A stretch of 64,000 bases of DNA from Bacteroidales bacterium (GCA_025210735.1 JAOARD010000034.1:1-64000); one strand, 5' to 3'; counted from the first letter of the stretch, positions 26,214-36,568 are shown. The notes: generated by a model not told the origin, from the sequence alone. Numbers and translations: made by a program.

Positions 26214-28274
26214 ATGACATTTTTTAATAACATAAAACTCAGAGCAAAGTTGCTCCTTGGCTTTGGTCTGATACTGTTTATTGCAATGATTTCGCAGGTA
26301 TTTATCTATATAGATATGTATAAAGTAGATAAAGCATCTGAAGTTCTTAAAGATCAATATGCAAATGGCGTTAGTGTTGCAACAAATATAGAGCGACACT
26401 TTAAAGAATCGATAAATCATTATAAGCACTTTGAACAGACCCACGATCAGGAGTCGCTGCAAAAGAGTGTTAATAATTACAATGAGATAATGAGAAATCT
26501 GGATTTTGCACAGAGTCTTATTATTGACCCGGAGAGACAAAAAGAGACTCAGGATCAGATAACCACAGCAAGGAATATTGCTGAGAAGTATAAAAGCATA
26601 ACAGATAAGAACATAACACTGATTGATCGTATTAACGACTCAAGAATTATATATGCTACAGCTACAACAAAATTCCGCGATCTGTTTGTACGTTACAATA
26701 AACGAAACCGCGATATAGCAGAAAGAGATATAAACAGAAACAAGCTATCCAGCAACAGATTCTACGCCATAGTATGGTCTAACGAGATTATAAACAGAGT
26801 TGACGAAGTCACAAAGTTAACATATCAGGCAAGAATAAGAAACAGTCTTGTTGAAGCAGAACCAATACTCAACAATGTAAACACTATAAGACAGATTATT
26901 GATAAACTGGCAATGTTTGATACCGATCCGGAACTACAAACCGCTGTTAGTTACCTTGATACTATTGAGAAAGAGATGAATAAGGTAAAAGACGACAGGG
27001 TTATTCTTGAAAAAGCAGATCAGGAGAGAGACAGAGTTGTTGCTCAGGCCATAGAGATATCATATAGTGTTGCAAAAAACGGACTTGAGGGTACAAAAGA
27101 GATGGCCAACTTTATAAGCAAGCTTATTGGCAATGCTACAAATACATTAATTGGTATAATGGTAGTAGTTACAATATTCCTGTTTATAGTAGCATTCTAT
27201 ATAACTCAGTCTACAACAGCCGGATTAAAACGTAGTATACACGTTACCGAATCAATAGCCAAAGGCGACCTTACTGTTAACATAAGTAACGATTTTCTAT
27301 TAAGAAAAGATGAAGTTGGAATGCTTGCCAGAGCAATGCAAAAAATGACAGAGACACTTCGTGATATGGTATCTGGCATACGCGAGACTGCTGATCATAT
27401 ATCTGATGCCAGTACGGAACTAAGCATGGCTTCACAGAAACTTTCACAAGGAGCTAATGAACAAGCTTCGTCTACAGAGGAGGTATCATCATCTATGGAA
27501 GAGATGACCTCAAATATTCAGCAGAACACAGATAATGCAAGACAAACAGAGAGCATTGCCGTTGCTGCCGCAAAAGAGATAAAACAAAATAACGAATCGG
27601 CAAGTGTTGCTACAGGATCAATGAAAGAGATAGCAGACAAGGTAACTGTTATTGGCGATATTGCTTTCCAGACAAATATACTTGCACTTAATGCTGCTGT
27701 TGAGGCTGCAAGAGCAGGAGAACAAGGAAAAGGATTTGCCGTTGTTGCATCAGAGGTAAGAAACCTTGCTGAACGTAGTAAAAAAGCTGCCGACGAAATA
27801 AATATAGTATCTACAACAGGTGTTGAAATTGTAGGTAAATCGGTAACTAAACTTGCAGAGATTGTCCCTGAAATAGAGAAAACATCAAAACTTGTTCAGG
27901 AGATTACAGCAGCATCGGTTGAGCAGAATCTTGGTGCTAACCAGATAAACGTTGCAATACAGCAACTTAATAAAATAACTCAACAAAACGCCGCAACATC
28001 AGAAGAGATGGCTGTTTCATCAGAAGAGATGTCAAGACAGGCAGAGCAGTTAAAGCATATGGTATCGTTCTTTAAGGTAAAAGAGAATAGCTTCTTTAAA
28101 GATGCCCTATCGCCTATATCTGAAACAAAAAGACCATATGAACCTATGCCTTCGAAACCAGAGAATCTTGGTTCGCAGACAACAGAGATGCAAAATGGTA
28201 AAGCAGCCGACAAAAACAAGGGTGTAGAGCTAAATCTCTATGATGAGGATGACGATCAATACGAAAAATTCTGA
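26214..28274 (+). CDS. Methyl-accepting chemotaxis protein
   Basis: 686 residues: membrane segment 1 (about 7-30), a periplasmic helical sensor of roughly 270 residues, membrane segment 2 ([20 protein letters not shown], about 307-328), HAMP, and a signalling domain with the conserved hairpin tip ([20 protein letters not shown]). Glu/Gln-rich EEV and EEM runs flank the tip as methylation helices. The extreme C terminus, QYEKF, fits the tethering pentapeptide pattern x-aromatic-x-x-aromatic, and cheR follows 2 bp later. The ligand is unknown. Confidence 0.94.
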   Translation: MTFFNNIKLRAKLLLGFGLILFIAMISQVFIYIDMYKVDKASEVLKDQYANGVSVATNIERHFKESINHYKHFEQTHDQESLQKSVNNYNEIMRNLDFAQSLIIDPERQKETQDQITTARNIAEKYKSITDKNITLIDRINDSRIIYATATTKFRDLFVRYNKRNRDIAERDINRNKLSSNRFYAIVWSNEIINRVDEVTKLTYQARIRNSLVEAEPILNNVNTIRQIIDKLAMFDTDPELQTAVSYLDTIEKEMNKVKDDRVILEKADQERDRVVAQAIEISYSVAKNGLEGTKEMANFISKLIGNATNTLIGIMVVVTIFLFIVAFYITQSTTAGLKRSIHVTESIAKGDLTVNISNDFLLRKDEVGMLARAMQKMTETLRDMVSGIRETADHISDASTELSMASQKLSQGANEQASSTEEVSSSMEEMTSNIQQNTDNARQTESIAVAAAKEIKQNNESASVATGSMKEIADKVTVIGDIAFQTNILALNAAVEAARAGEQGKGFAVVASEVRNLAERSKKAADEINIVSTTGVEIVGKSVTKLAEIVPEIEKTSKLVQEITAASVEQNLGANQINVAIQQLNKITQQNAATSEEMAVSSEEMSRQAEQLKHMVSFFKVKENSFFKDALSPISETKRPYEPMPSKPENLGSQTTEMQNGKAADKNKGVELNLYDEDDDQYEKF

Positions 28275-28276
28275 TT

Positions 28277-29134
28277 ATGACATTTAACGAGCTTAAACAG
28301 ACGCTTAATACAAATGAACTGAGATACTCCGATTTTGATAAAATACGAAATCTGGTTTATGACCTGTCAGGCATATCCCTATCAGACAACAAACTGGTAA
28401 TGGTATACGGGCGTCTGGCTAAGCGTTTAAGAGCACTTAAGCTTAAGACATATAACGAATATGTTGATTATCTCTTCTCTAAAAAAGGGCAGACAAATGA
28501 AATACAACATCTGCTAAACTGTGTTACCACAAACAAAACAGACTTCTTTAGAGAAGAGAATCACTTCAGATATATTGAGACCAATGCCATAAATGAAGTT
28601 TTACAGAAAACAAATAATGTAAACATATGGAGCGCTGCCTGCTCTACCGGAGAGGAGGTATATTCACTTGCAATAACATTCAGAGAATTACAAGATAAAT
28701 ACAACTTCGATTTCTCTGTTATTGGAAGCGATATTGATACAAATGTACTTGAACGGGCATCAAAAGCAATATACCTTGCTGAGAAATCGGAAGATATTAA
28801 TTTTGAAATAAAGAAGAAGTACTTTTTAAGAAGCAAAGACAGGAAAAATGTTAAGATTATCCCGGAAATACGACATAAGGTAAATTTTAAATACATTAAC
28901 CTTACAAGTACTGAACCTGTATTCAACAACAGATTCGACATTATTTTTCTGAGAAATGTACTCATCTACTTTGATATAGAAACACAAAAACAGGTAATAA
29001 ACAATATACTCAGATACCTTAAACAAGATGGTTTTCTGTTTCTGGGCCACTCAGAATCGCTCTTAATGAGAGATATTGATCTGGTTCCTGTAAGTTCTTC
29101 AGTATATAAATATTGTAAAAACAATAAACTATGA
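28277..29134 (+). CDS. cheR: Chemotaxis protein methyltransferase CheR
   Basis: 285 residues with an N-terminal helical domain and a C-terminal SAM-dependent methyltransferase domain (NIWSAACSTGEEVYSLAITF, FSVIGSDIDTNVLERASKAI, FDIIFLRNVLIYFDIE, FLFLGHSESL). It methylates receptor glutamates. It starts 2 bp after the receptor gene and ends overlapping the HK-like gene by 4 bp. Confidence 0.95.
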   Translation: MTFNELKQTLNTNELRYSDFDKIRNLVYDLSGISLSDNKLVMVYGRLAKRLRALKLKTYNEYVDYLFSKKGQTNEIQHLLNCVTTNKTDFFREENHFRYIETNAINEVLQKTNNVNIWSAACSTGEEVYSLAITFRELQDKYNFDFSVIGSDIDTNVLERASKAIYLAEKSEDINFEIKKKYFLRSKDRKNVKIIPEIRHKVNFKYINLTSTEPVFNNRFDIIFLRNVLIYFDIETQKQVINNILRYLKQDGFLFLGHSESLLMRDIDLVPVSSSVYKYCKNNKL

Positions 29135-30021
29135 TACATCTATCAGATAGCGAACTCTTATCTGAACTCAAAAGAAGATTTTCAGAAAAAGATGAAGCTC
29201 TAAAACAATTAAAAGAGCTGAACATAGAGTTAGAGAAGGTGAATAATAAATTAAAAGAGTCAGAGTCTCTTAAAAGTCACTTTATCTCAAACATTGCAAA
29301 TGAAATTGTAAATCCTTTTGCCTCAATAATAGGTCTGGCACGCAATATTATAAACACCGATATTGCAACCAAACCAGACGCTGTACTTAATATTGCAAAA
29401 CTCATTTACAACGATGCTCAGTCACTTGACTTTCAGCTAAAAAACATCTTTATGGCTGCAAAACTAGAAGCCGGAGAGTTTGAACCATTCCAATCTAAAA
29501 TATACATCCCATCTGTTATTGATGAAATTAATGATGACTTTAGTGTTGAGATAGCCGAAAAAAATGTGAACCTTGAATATATACAAGCAGAAACATTTGA
29601 TGGATTTGTTATCTCAGATAACGATGCATTTAAGCTAATACTTAGCAATTTGATAAGCAATGCAATAAAATTCAGCGACAACAACGAAACAATTGAGGTT
29701 ATATCAGATAAAAACACAGAATTCTGGTCTGTAAAAATATTAAATACAGGACAATGTATCTCAACTGAAGATAAACAGAAGATATTTGAGAGATTCCATA
29801 AAGCAGAAAAATCTGTTCACTCATTAAATAAAGGACAGGGACTGGGGTTATCTGTAGTTCAGGAAATAACATCGCTGTTTGGTGGTTCAATTGATCTGTT
29901 TGAGACAGATAATGCAATTGTTTTTGAGTGTAAACTACCTGTTGAAGACGAAAATGTTTACGATATTTCACTAAGTGGTAACGAGGTTTTATTTAACTAT
30001 CCGGATGAACAACTGTTTTAA
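29131..30021 (+). CDS. Histidine-kinase-like protein lacking the phospho-histidine
   Basis: 296 residues: an N-terminal coiled coil (about 5-50), a HisKA-like helix pair, and a HATPase domain. In the H box, Asn57 stands where the phosphorylated His is expected (SNIANEIVNPFASI against the usual S-H-E-I-R-T-P). The ATPase domain keeps the N box (LILSNLISNAIKFSD), an F box (IFERFHKAE) and a G2 box (GQGLGLSVV), but the G1 Asp is Asn (LNTGQCI). It may bind ATP but cannot autophosphorylate in the normal way; a scaffold or regulator of CheA is possible. No membrane segment. Confidence 0.85.
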   Translation: MIHLSDSELLSELKRRFSEKDEALKQLKELNIELEKVNNKLKESESLKSHFISNIANEIVNPFASIIGLARNIINTDIATKPDAVLNIAKLIYNDAQSLDFQLKNIFMAAKLEAGEFEPFQSKIYIPSVIDEINDDFSVEIAEKNVNLEYIQAETFDGFVISDNDAFKLILSNLISNAIKFSDNNETIEVISDKNTEFWSVKILNTGQCISTEDKQKIFERFHKAEKSVHSLNKGQGLGLSVVQEITSLFGGSIDLFETDNAIVFECKLPVEDENVYDISLSGNEVLFNYPDEQLF

Positions 30022-30490
30022 CAATACTATACAGACAAAAAATCACTATCTGTACCCATCAACAATATTTGTGGGTATAGAACCAACACAAATATCTACA
30101 ATACTAGGATCGTGTGTTGCAGTTTGCCTGTGGGATAAGAAACGTGAGATTGGAGGTATGAACCATTTTTTACTTCCATACTGGAACGGCGACGGGTTGG
30201 CCTCGCCAAAATATGGCAATATTGCTATCGAGAAACTTATTGACAAAATATCATCAACAGGATCGAGAAAAAAAGATATTGTTGCCAAGGTATTTGGCGG
30301 TAGCGAGATGTTTGATACAAAAAATTTCTCATTCAATATAGGATTAAGAAACATTGATCTTGCAAGAAAGATAATAACTGAATTAAACATACCAATTGTT
30401 GCAGAGAGTGTAGGTGGTAAAAGAGGACGACGAATTATATTTAATACATATACGGGCGAGGTACGATTAAAATTAATACAATCAAATTAA
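30005..30490 (+). CDS. cheD: Receptor glutamine deamidase CheD
   Basis: About 161 residues when started at the ATG at 30005, which overlaps the HK-like gene by 17 bp; an upstream in-frame ATG at 29975 also exists but extends further into that gene. The catalytic Cys and His are in ISTILGSCVAVCLWD and GGMNHFLLP, with the family's VFGGSEMF and ESVGGKRGRRIIFNT. CheD deamidates receptor glutamines and in some species interacts with CheC, which is absent here. Confidence 0.93.
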   Translation: MNNCFNNTIQTKNHYLYPSTIFVGIEPTQISTILGSCVAVCLWDKKREIGGMNHFLLPYWNGDGLASPKYGNIAIEKLIDKISSTGSRKKDIVAKVFGGSEMFDTKNFSFNIGLRNIDLARKIITELNIPIVAESVGGKRGRRIIFNTYTGEVRLKLIQSN

Positions 30491-30492
30491 GG

Positions 30493-31584
30493 ATGGATAC
30501 TAATATTGGTGTTTTAATAGTTGATGACTCAACACTTGTCAGACAGGTTCTTACAAACATTGTAGAGAAGAATCCAGACATGTATGTAATTAAAGCTGTA
30601 AAAAATCCTGTTGAAGCTGTTGAGATAATGCGTAAGCAGAAACCCGATATAGTTCTGCTTGATATAGAGATGCCCAAAATGGATGGGCTAACATTTCTTA
30701 AACGAATAATGAAGCAGCACCCAATGAACGTTATTATAATATCATCACTTGTTTCATTAAGCGACAAAGTAAAAGAAAAAGCTTTTGAGACCGGTGCACG
30801 CGATGTTATAGAGAAACCAAAGTTTAATAATCTTAACGGATTGGGTGAGTTTGAAAAAAGACTGTATGCATCAATTACAGGCAAAACAAAGCCTGTGAAA
30901 AGAAATAAACAAACTAAAAAAACAGATAAGAATACAGACGATAATAATATAAAAGCAGTTCCAAAACAGACAATTGACGAGATACTTCCTCTGAATAATA
31001 CTATAAAGTTCAGCAATATAACAGATCCTTTAATTGTTATGGGAGCATCAACAGGAGGTATTGTTGCAATGGAAAAGGTTCTGCAATATGTAAACATGAA
31101 CACCCCACCTATTGTTGTGGTACAACATATTCCGGCAAACTTTACATCGCCGCTGGCACAAAGGCTGAACTCTATATATGATATTAATATAGTTGAAGGC
31201 GAATATGAAACAGAGCTTACACGCGGTACAGTATATATTGCTAAAGGCGGTTTTCATTCGCGCATAACAAGAAGATTCAATAAATACTATATATCGCAAT
31301 ATGATAACCTACCTGTAAACAGACATAAACCATCAATCGACGTTCTGTTCAGATCAGCTTCAATATCATGTGGTATAAACTGTATTGCCATTCTGCTAAC
31401 TGGTATGGGCGACGACGGAGCAAGAGCTATGTTAGACATAAGACGGAATGGTGGAGTAACTATAGCTCAGGACGAAAAGACATCTGTTGTATGGGGAATG
31501 CCACGCAGAGCAATTGAGATTGGCGCAGCCGATAAAGTATTATCAATTGACGAGATAGGTGAATATATTCATGGGTTATCATAA
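30493..31584 (+). CDS. cheB: Protein-glutamate methylesterase CheB
   Basis: 363 residues: a receiver domain (VLIVDDSTLVRQVL, Asp in VLLDIEMPKMDG), a Lys/Asn-rich linker (about 130-160), and the methylesterase domain with catalytic Ser in MGASTGGIVAME, His in VVVQHIPANFT and Asp in LLTGMGDDGARAM. It removes receptor methyl groups. It begins 2 bp after cheD and closes the chemotaxis operon; 94 bp separate it from the GAF/PAS gene. Confidence 0.96.
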   Translation: MDTNIGVLIVDDSTLVRQVLTNIVEKNPDMYVIKAVKNPVEAVEIMRKQKPDIVLLDIEMPKMDGLTFLKRIMKQHPMNVIIISSLVSLSDKVKEKAFETGARDVIEKPKFNNLNGLGEFEKRLYASITGKTKPVKRNKQTKKTDKNTDDNNIKAVPKQTIDEILPLNNTIKFSNITDPLIVMGASTGGIVAMEKVLQYVNMNTPPIVVVQHIPANFTSPLAQRLNSIYDINIVEGEYETELTRGTVYIAKGGFHSRITRRFNKYYISQYDNLPVNRHKPSIDVLFRSASISCGINCIAILLTGMGDDGARAMLDIRRNGGVTIAQDEKTSVVWGMPRRAIEIGAADKVLSIDEIGEYIHGLS

Positions 31585-31678
31585 ATAAAATGAATTATTA
31601 AATGATTTTTTGTCTATTTTTAGTCATCTTTTTTAAAATATTGGCTACTTTAGACGATGAAAAAAAATCATTTTAAAT

Positions 31679-33961
31679 ATGCAATCAGAAGCTCAAATTA
31701 AAGGTCGGTTAAACCGCATGACGTTGATTGGCGTGGGAGTTGGTTTATTACTCCCGTTATCGGCTTATTTTTTCGATTTTCATTTTAAAGGTATTGGCGT
31801 TTCGCTATCTAAAATTGTGTATCTGCATCAGCATAATTATTATCTGTTTGTACTTGATCTAATGCCTGTTATAATGTACTTTGCTACACGATTCTTTGGC
31901 AGAAAGTTTCTAATAAACAATGCAGAATACGATAACTATGTAAAGAGATCAAACGATAAAACTGATATATACTACAACTACGTTGTTGACATGACAAAAG
32001 GTGATTTTGGAAATCTTAACAACGAAGAAAACGATAAGCTTACCAACTCTCTTATTGAACTTGGAAAAAATCTTAGCAAAGCTAAAGATGAAGAGGATAA
32101 GAGACGTAAAGAGGATGAGCAGCGCAACTGGGAAGCTCAGGGTATTGCCAATTTCTCTGAGATAGTAAGAAATTACAGTAATAGTATATCTGACCTATCG
32201 TATCAGTTAATCAGTAATCTGGTAAAATATACCGATTCTAATCAGGGAGGAGTATATATACTTAACGACGAAGATAAAGCAAACAGATACTTTGTTCTGG
32301 AAGGAGCATATGCCTATAGTCGTAACAAATATTGCGACAGACAAATTCCGTGGGGCGAAGGATTAATAGGATCGTGTGGTATTGAGAGAAACCGCATATA
32401 CATAAAGAAGGTTCCAGATACATATATTGATATTACATCTGGTTTAGGACATGCTGTACCTAAAGTACTGCTTATTGTACCAATGATATCTAACGATGAG
32501 ATGTTAGGTGTTATTGAGATTGCAGCATTTGACGAGCTTGAAGAGTACAAGATCAGATTTGTTGAGAAGGTAGCAGAGATTGTTGCATCATCACTATCTA
32601 ACGTAAGAATAAACGCCATTACATCGTCGCTGCTTGAAGATTCGCAACAGCAACATGAGGCTATGCTTGCGCAAGAAGAGGAGATGCGCCAGAATATGGA
32701 AGAGCTGCAAGCTACACAAGAGGAGATGGCAAGACAGAGTAATCAGTTTATAAGCTTCTCAAACTCGGTAAACCATACAATGATCAGAGCAGACTTCTCT
32801 ATAGAAGGAACGCTTCTGTATGCAAATACCAAATTCATAAACAAACTGGGATATTCACGCGCTGAGGATGTTGAAGGAAGACACATTACAACATTCCTTG
32901 CCGATAAGGATAAAGATTGGTTTAAAACAATATGGCAGGGATTATCTGTTGGAGGTAAACACTTTGAGGGATATATGAAACATATCACTGCAAATGGTAC
33001 TGATTTGTGGACTATATCGACATATACATGTGTAAGAAACACAGAGGGTGTTGTAGAGAAGATACTATACCTTGCTATTGACGATACTGAGCAGAAAAAA
33101 CTTAGTCTCGATTACAAATCGCAAATTGAAGCATTCTCACAAATGAATGTTAAAATAGAGTTCACTCCTACCGGAGATCTTATATCGGGTAACGAATATT
33201 TTGAGACATGCTTCGGAAAAGAGGTTATTGAAAAAACTGATAAAACAATATTTGCACTATTTAAGAACTCAGGCATTGATCTTGAGAAAATATGGGACGA
33301 TATTGTTAACGACATACCTTACACTGGTAACTTTAAAGTTATAAACTCAGACAAAGTAGAACGATGGTTACGCGGAACAATAACTACTGTTAAGGATATG
33401 TACGGAAGCATAGCCAAGGTTTTGTTTGTTGCTAACGATATAACCATTGAGAAACAGATGGAGTTAAGAACAGAACTTCAGAATCAGAGATTAGAAGAGC
33501 AGAAAAAGATGCTATCTGAATCAGAAGTAATTCTTAACAAGAAACTTAAAGAGGCTAAAAACGAGATCAAACTACAATACAAAGAGCTTGAAAAAGCCGG
33601 ACAACGTTTCCAGAAACTACTTGAAAACTCACTTGATGGTATCATCATATTTAAAGGCGATACAGGTATGGTTGAGTTCTGTAACAATGCTGCTTCAAGT
33701 ATCTGGAAATTAGACAAAGCTGACTTAAGTAAATCTAATGTAAAAGATCTGTTTGACGCTAAAGACATCAAGAAATCGGAATTCCTTGCTACACTTACAG
33801 ATCCTGTAAAACGCAAAATCGTTGGAAAACGACTCGAAATTCCAATACTTGACAAAGAGGGTAATAAGAAAGAGTATATTGTACACCTTACAGAGACAAG
33901 AGTATCTAAAGAGCTGTCATATACAATGTTTATACAAGACCTCTCTGTAGATTTTTTCTAA
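31679..33961 (+). CDS. Membrane GAF/PAS sensor protein without output domain
   Basis: 760 residues. Two hydrophobic segments (about 14-35 and 52-72) are followed by a coiled region, a GAF domain (about 150-315), a long Gln/Glu-rich coiled coil (EEEMRQNMEELQATQEEMAR), and three PAS domains (about 355-475, 485-600 and 640-760). No kinase, cyclase, methyl-accepting or phosphatase domain follows. It ends in a strong terminator and probably shares regulation with the chemotaxis operon. The output is unknown; direct coupling to the che proteins is one possibility. Confidence 0.85.
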   Translation: MQSEAQIKGRLNRMTLIGVGVGLLLPLSAYFFDFHFKGIGVSLSKIVYLHQHNYYLFVLDLMPVIMYFATRFFGRKFLINNAEYDNYVKRSNDKTDIYYNYVVDMTKGDFGNLNNEENDKLTNSLIELGKNLSKAKDEEDKRRKEDEQRNWEAQGIANFSEIVRNYSNSISDLSYQLISNLVKYTDSNQGGVYILNDEDKANRYFVLEGAYAYSRNKYCDRQIPWGEGLIGSCGIERNRIYIKKVPDTYIDITSGLGHAVPKVLLIVPMISNDEMLGVIEIAAFDELEEYKIRFVEKVAEIVASSLSNVRINAITSSLLEDSQQQHEAMLAQEEEMRQNMEELQATQEEMARQSNQFISFSNSVNHTMIRADFSIEGTLLYANTKFINKLGYSRAEDVEGRHITTFLADKDKDWFKTIWQGLSVGGKHFEGYMKHITANGTDLWTISTYTCVRNTEGVVEKILYLAIDDTEQKKLSLDYKSQIEAFSQMNVKIEFTPTGDLISGNEYFETCFGKEVIEKTDKTIFALFKNSGIDLEKIWDDIVNDIPYTGNFKVINSDKVERWLRGTITTVKDMYGSIAKVLFVANDITIEKQMELRTELQNQRLEEQKKMLSESEVILNKKLKEAKNEIKLQYKELEKAGQRFQKLLENSLDGIIIFKGDTGMVEFCNNAASSIWKLDKADLSKSNVKDLFDAKDIKKSEFLATLTDPVKRKIVGKRLEIPILDKEGNKKEYIVHLTETRVSKELSYTMFIQDLSVDFF

Positions 33962-33981
33962 AACAAAAACACTATTAAATA

Positions 33982-34011
33982 AGAAGGTTGCCAGATAAAT
34001 GGCAACCTTCT
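33982..34011 (+). terminator. Intrinsic terminator after the GAF/PAS gene
   Basis: A perfect 12-bp stem, AGAAGGTTGCCA and TGGCAACCTTCT, with a six-base loop, followed by CTGTTTT. It lies 21 bp after the stop codon and ends the chemotaxis/sensor region. Confidence 0.88.
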
Positions 34012-34046
34012 CTGTTTTAATATATATTAATACAATATTTTGGTAT

Positions 34047-34058
34047 ATTGTGAGGTTA
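34047..34058 (+). promoter_or_regulatory. Repeated ATTGTGAGGTTA motif before the TonB-dependent receptor
   Basis: ATTGTGAGGTTA lies 51-62 bp before the receptor start and recurs at 36917-36928 upstream of the peptide locus. Each copy is preceded by ACAAT, so that ACAAT...ATTGT forms an inverted repeat. This may be a shared operator or promoter part. Confidence 0.35.
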
Positions 34059-34108
34059 CTTATATTGATATAAAAGCGGTACAAAACAGAAAAAAGAGAC
34101 CACAAATA

Positions 34109-36559
34109 ATGAATATACTTCTGAAACAACTAACACTGATACTTACATTACTAACTCTATACACATTTTCAACTGCACAAGAGAACATTATAAAAGGACG
34201 CGTAACCGATATTAAAGGTAACGGAATTCCTATGGTACAGATAGCCAAACTAAACAGTACAATTGGCTGTATTAGTAACGATGATGGCTATTTTGACCTT
34301 GAGCTTAAAAAAAATAGAGATACAGTTGTAAGAATAATTGTTACCTACCTTGGTTATAAAGATGAGTACCGTAATGTAAAACTTATAAATGGTAAATATC
34401 CGTTTCAGAAAATCACACTTAAAGAGGAGACCTATGAGATAGAGAATGTAATTGTATCTGCACAAAAACGTGATCCGTCTGCTCTGCGTATGGTTAAACT
34501 GGAAGGTATTGGCTACTCCCCTATCTCAATTGGAGGTGTTGAAACACTAATAAAGACATTGCCGGGTGTATCTGCCAGTAACGAGTTATCGTCTCAATAT
34601 ACAGTAAGGGGTGGAAACTACGACGAAAACCTTATATATATAAATGGTATTGAGGTATACAAACCATTCCTGATACGATCTGGTCAGCAGGAAGGATTAA
34701 GCGTAATAAATCCTGATCTTGTTAAAAGTGTTGAGTTCTCAGCGGGAGGATTTAATGCAGGATATGGCGATAAATTATCATCGGTTCTGGCAATAAAATA
34801 TAAAAAACCAGAAGAGATGCAGGCCGGAGTATCACTGGGGTTGTTAAAATCAAGCGTATATGTTGGTGGAGCTACACCAAACAAAAAACTGAATGTAATT
34901 GCCGGAGCACGATACAAAACAACACGATTCCTACTGGGAACACTTGATACAAAAGGTGAGTACAAACCAAATTTTGTAGACGGACAGTTATTTGCAGACT
35001 ATAAGTTATCAGAAAAAGTAAGCATTAACCTGTTCGGTAATTTCTCTTCAACAGAGTTTAACTTTAAACCAAAAGACAGAGAAACTACATTCGGGTCATT
35101 AAATCAACAACAGATACTTAAGATATACTTTGAGGGACAAGAAGAAGATAAATTTCAGACATCGCAGATAGCACTTGGACTAAACTGGCGTCCGATATCT
35201 AATCTTAACCTGAGAACATTTGTATCCGGCTTCTATACAGATGAGTCTGAAACATACGATATCCTTGGTCAGTACTGGCTGCACGACATGTTTACCGACG
35301 AAAATACATCTGGAGCAAACGGTGTTGGTTCATATCTGGGACATGCCAGAAACTATATGAAAGCAAAGGTACTTGAGGTTAAACATAAAGGGACATACAG
35401 CGGAGTAAACTCATCTCTTAGCTGGAGCCTGGCATACAAACTACAAGATTTTGATTACCAGACAAAGGAGTGGAAGATGCTTGATTCAGCAGGCTACTCT
35501 GTACCATACTCTGATAATAAAATAGAACTTGAGTATCTGGTAAACAGCAAACAAAAACGTACAAACAACATATTTGAAGCAGGACTGTCATACATACATA
35601 ACTTTGAGACAACAGACGGATCAGAGATAAAAGTAAATGCTGGTATAAGAGCTTCGTACTCATCAATAAACAACGACTACTTTATAAGTCCGCGAGTAAG
35701 CATTGCTTATCTGCCTATATGGAATGATAACCTACAGTTCACACTATCAGGAGGATCATATAACCAACACCCGTTCTTTAAGGAGATGGTTAACCGACAA
35801 GGTCAGTGGAATTCAGATGTAGTATCGCAAAAATCGTGGCATCTGGTACTCGGAAATGCATACTACTTTAAATGGTGGGGACGACCATTTAAGTTAAACA
35901 GCGAGTTATACTATAAATATATGTACGATCTGGTACCATATAAGATAAACAATGTTCAGGTAATATATGAGGCACAAAACAATGCTAAAGGGTATGCATA
36001 TGGTGCAGAAATTAAGTTAAACGGAGAATTTGTTGAGGAGTCCGAATCATGGGTTAGTTTATCTATAATGCAAACAAAAGAGGACAGAGAGAATGACTAC
36101 TGGCTTGATAAAAACAACCAAAAGGTATTTATTGGTTACTACCACAGACCTACCGACAGGCTGTTTAATTTCAGTATGTTCTTTCAGGACTATCTGCCAA
36201 TGTTACCAACATGGAAGGTAAACCTTACAGCGTTCTACGGAACAGGTACACCGCAAAGTATCCCGCATTCTGAGAGAAACGACAACTACTTCCGACTTCC
36301 GGACTATAAACGAGTTGATGTTGGATTTACAAAGGTATTTAAACAGAAAGATCAGGTTGAATCAAGCTGGAAATTACTTAAGAACATAGATAGTTTCTGG
36401 GTAAGTGCTGAGGTTCTGAACCTGTTAAACATCAGAAATACAATATCGCATATCTGGATTAAATCTGTAAGCTCGCAAAACGGCGAGCAAGGATACTACG
36501 CCGTACCAAACTACCTTACAGGCCGGATGTTCAACATTAAAGTAACCGCAAAGTTCTAA
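34109..36559 (+). CDS. TonB-dependent receptor with carboxypeptidase-like N-terminal domain
   Basis: Started at the ATG at 34109, the 816-residue protein has a signal peptide (MNILLKQLTLILTLLTLYTF, cleavage near STAQ), a carboxypeptidase regulatory-like domain (about 25-105, NIIKGRVTDIKGNGIPMVQI), a plug domain (SSQYTVRGGNYDENLIYING) and a beta-barrel ending in an aromatic residue (FNIKVTAKF). The frame upstream of this ATG lacks homology and overlaps the promoter region. It imports an unknown substrate; there is no SusD partner, so a SusCD pair is unlikely. Confidence 0.92.
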   Translation: MNILLKQLTLILTLLTLYTFSTAQENIIKGRVTDIKGNGIPMVQIAKLNSTIGCISNDDGYFDLELKKNRDTVVRIIVTYLGYKDEYRNVKLINGKYPFQKITLKEETYEIENVIVSAQKRDPSALRMVKLEGIGYSPISIGGVETLIKTLPGVSASNELSSQYTVRGGNYDENLIYINGIEVYKPFLIRSGQQEGLSVINPDLVKSVEFSAGGFNAGYGDKLSSVLAIKYKKPEEMQAGVSLGLLKSSVYVGGATPNKKLNVIAGARYKTTRFLLGTLDTKGEYKPNFVDGQLFADYKLSEKVSINLFGNFSSTEFNFKPKDRETTFGSLNQQQILKIYFEGQEEDKFQTSQIALGLNWRPISNLNLRTFVSGFYTDESETYDILGQYWLHDMFTDENTSGANGVGSYLGHARNYMKAKVLEVKHKGTYSGVNSSLSWSLAYKLQDFDYQTKEWKMLDSAGYSVPYSDNKIELEYLVNSKQKRTNNIFEAGLSYIHNFETTDGSEIKVNAGIRASYSSINNDYFISPRVSIAYLPIWNDNLQFTLSGGSYNQHPFFKEMVNRQGQWNSDVVSQKSWHLVLGNAYYFKWWGRPFKLNSELYYKYMYDLVPYKINNVQVIYEAQNNAKGYAYGAEIKLNGEFVEESESWVSLSIMQTKEDRENDYWLDKNNQKVFIGYYHRPTDRLFNFSMFFQDYLPMLPTWKVNLTAFYGTGTPQSIPHSERNDNYFRLPDYKRVDVGFTKVFKQKDQVESSWKLLKNIDSFWVSAEVLNLLNIRNTISHIWIKSVSSQNGEQGYYAVPNYLTGRMFNIKVTAKF

Positions 36560-36568
36560 CAATATCAC

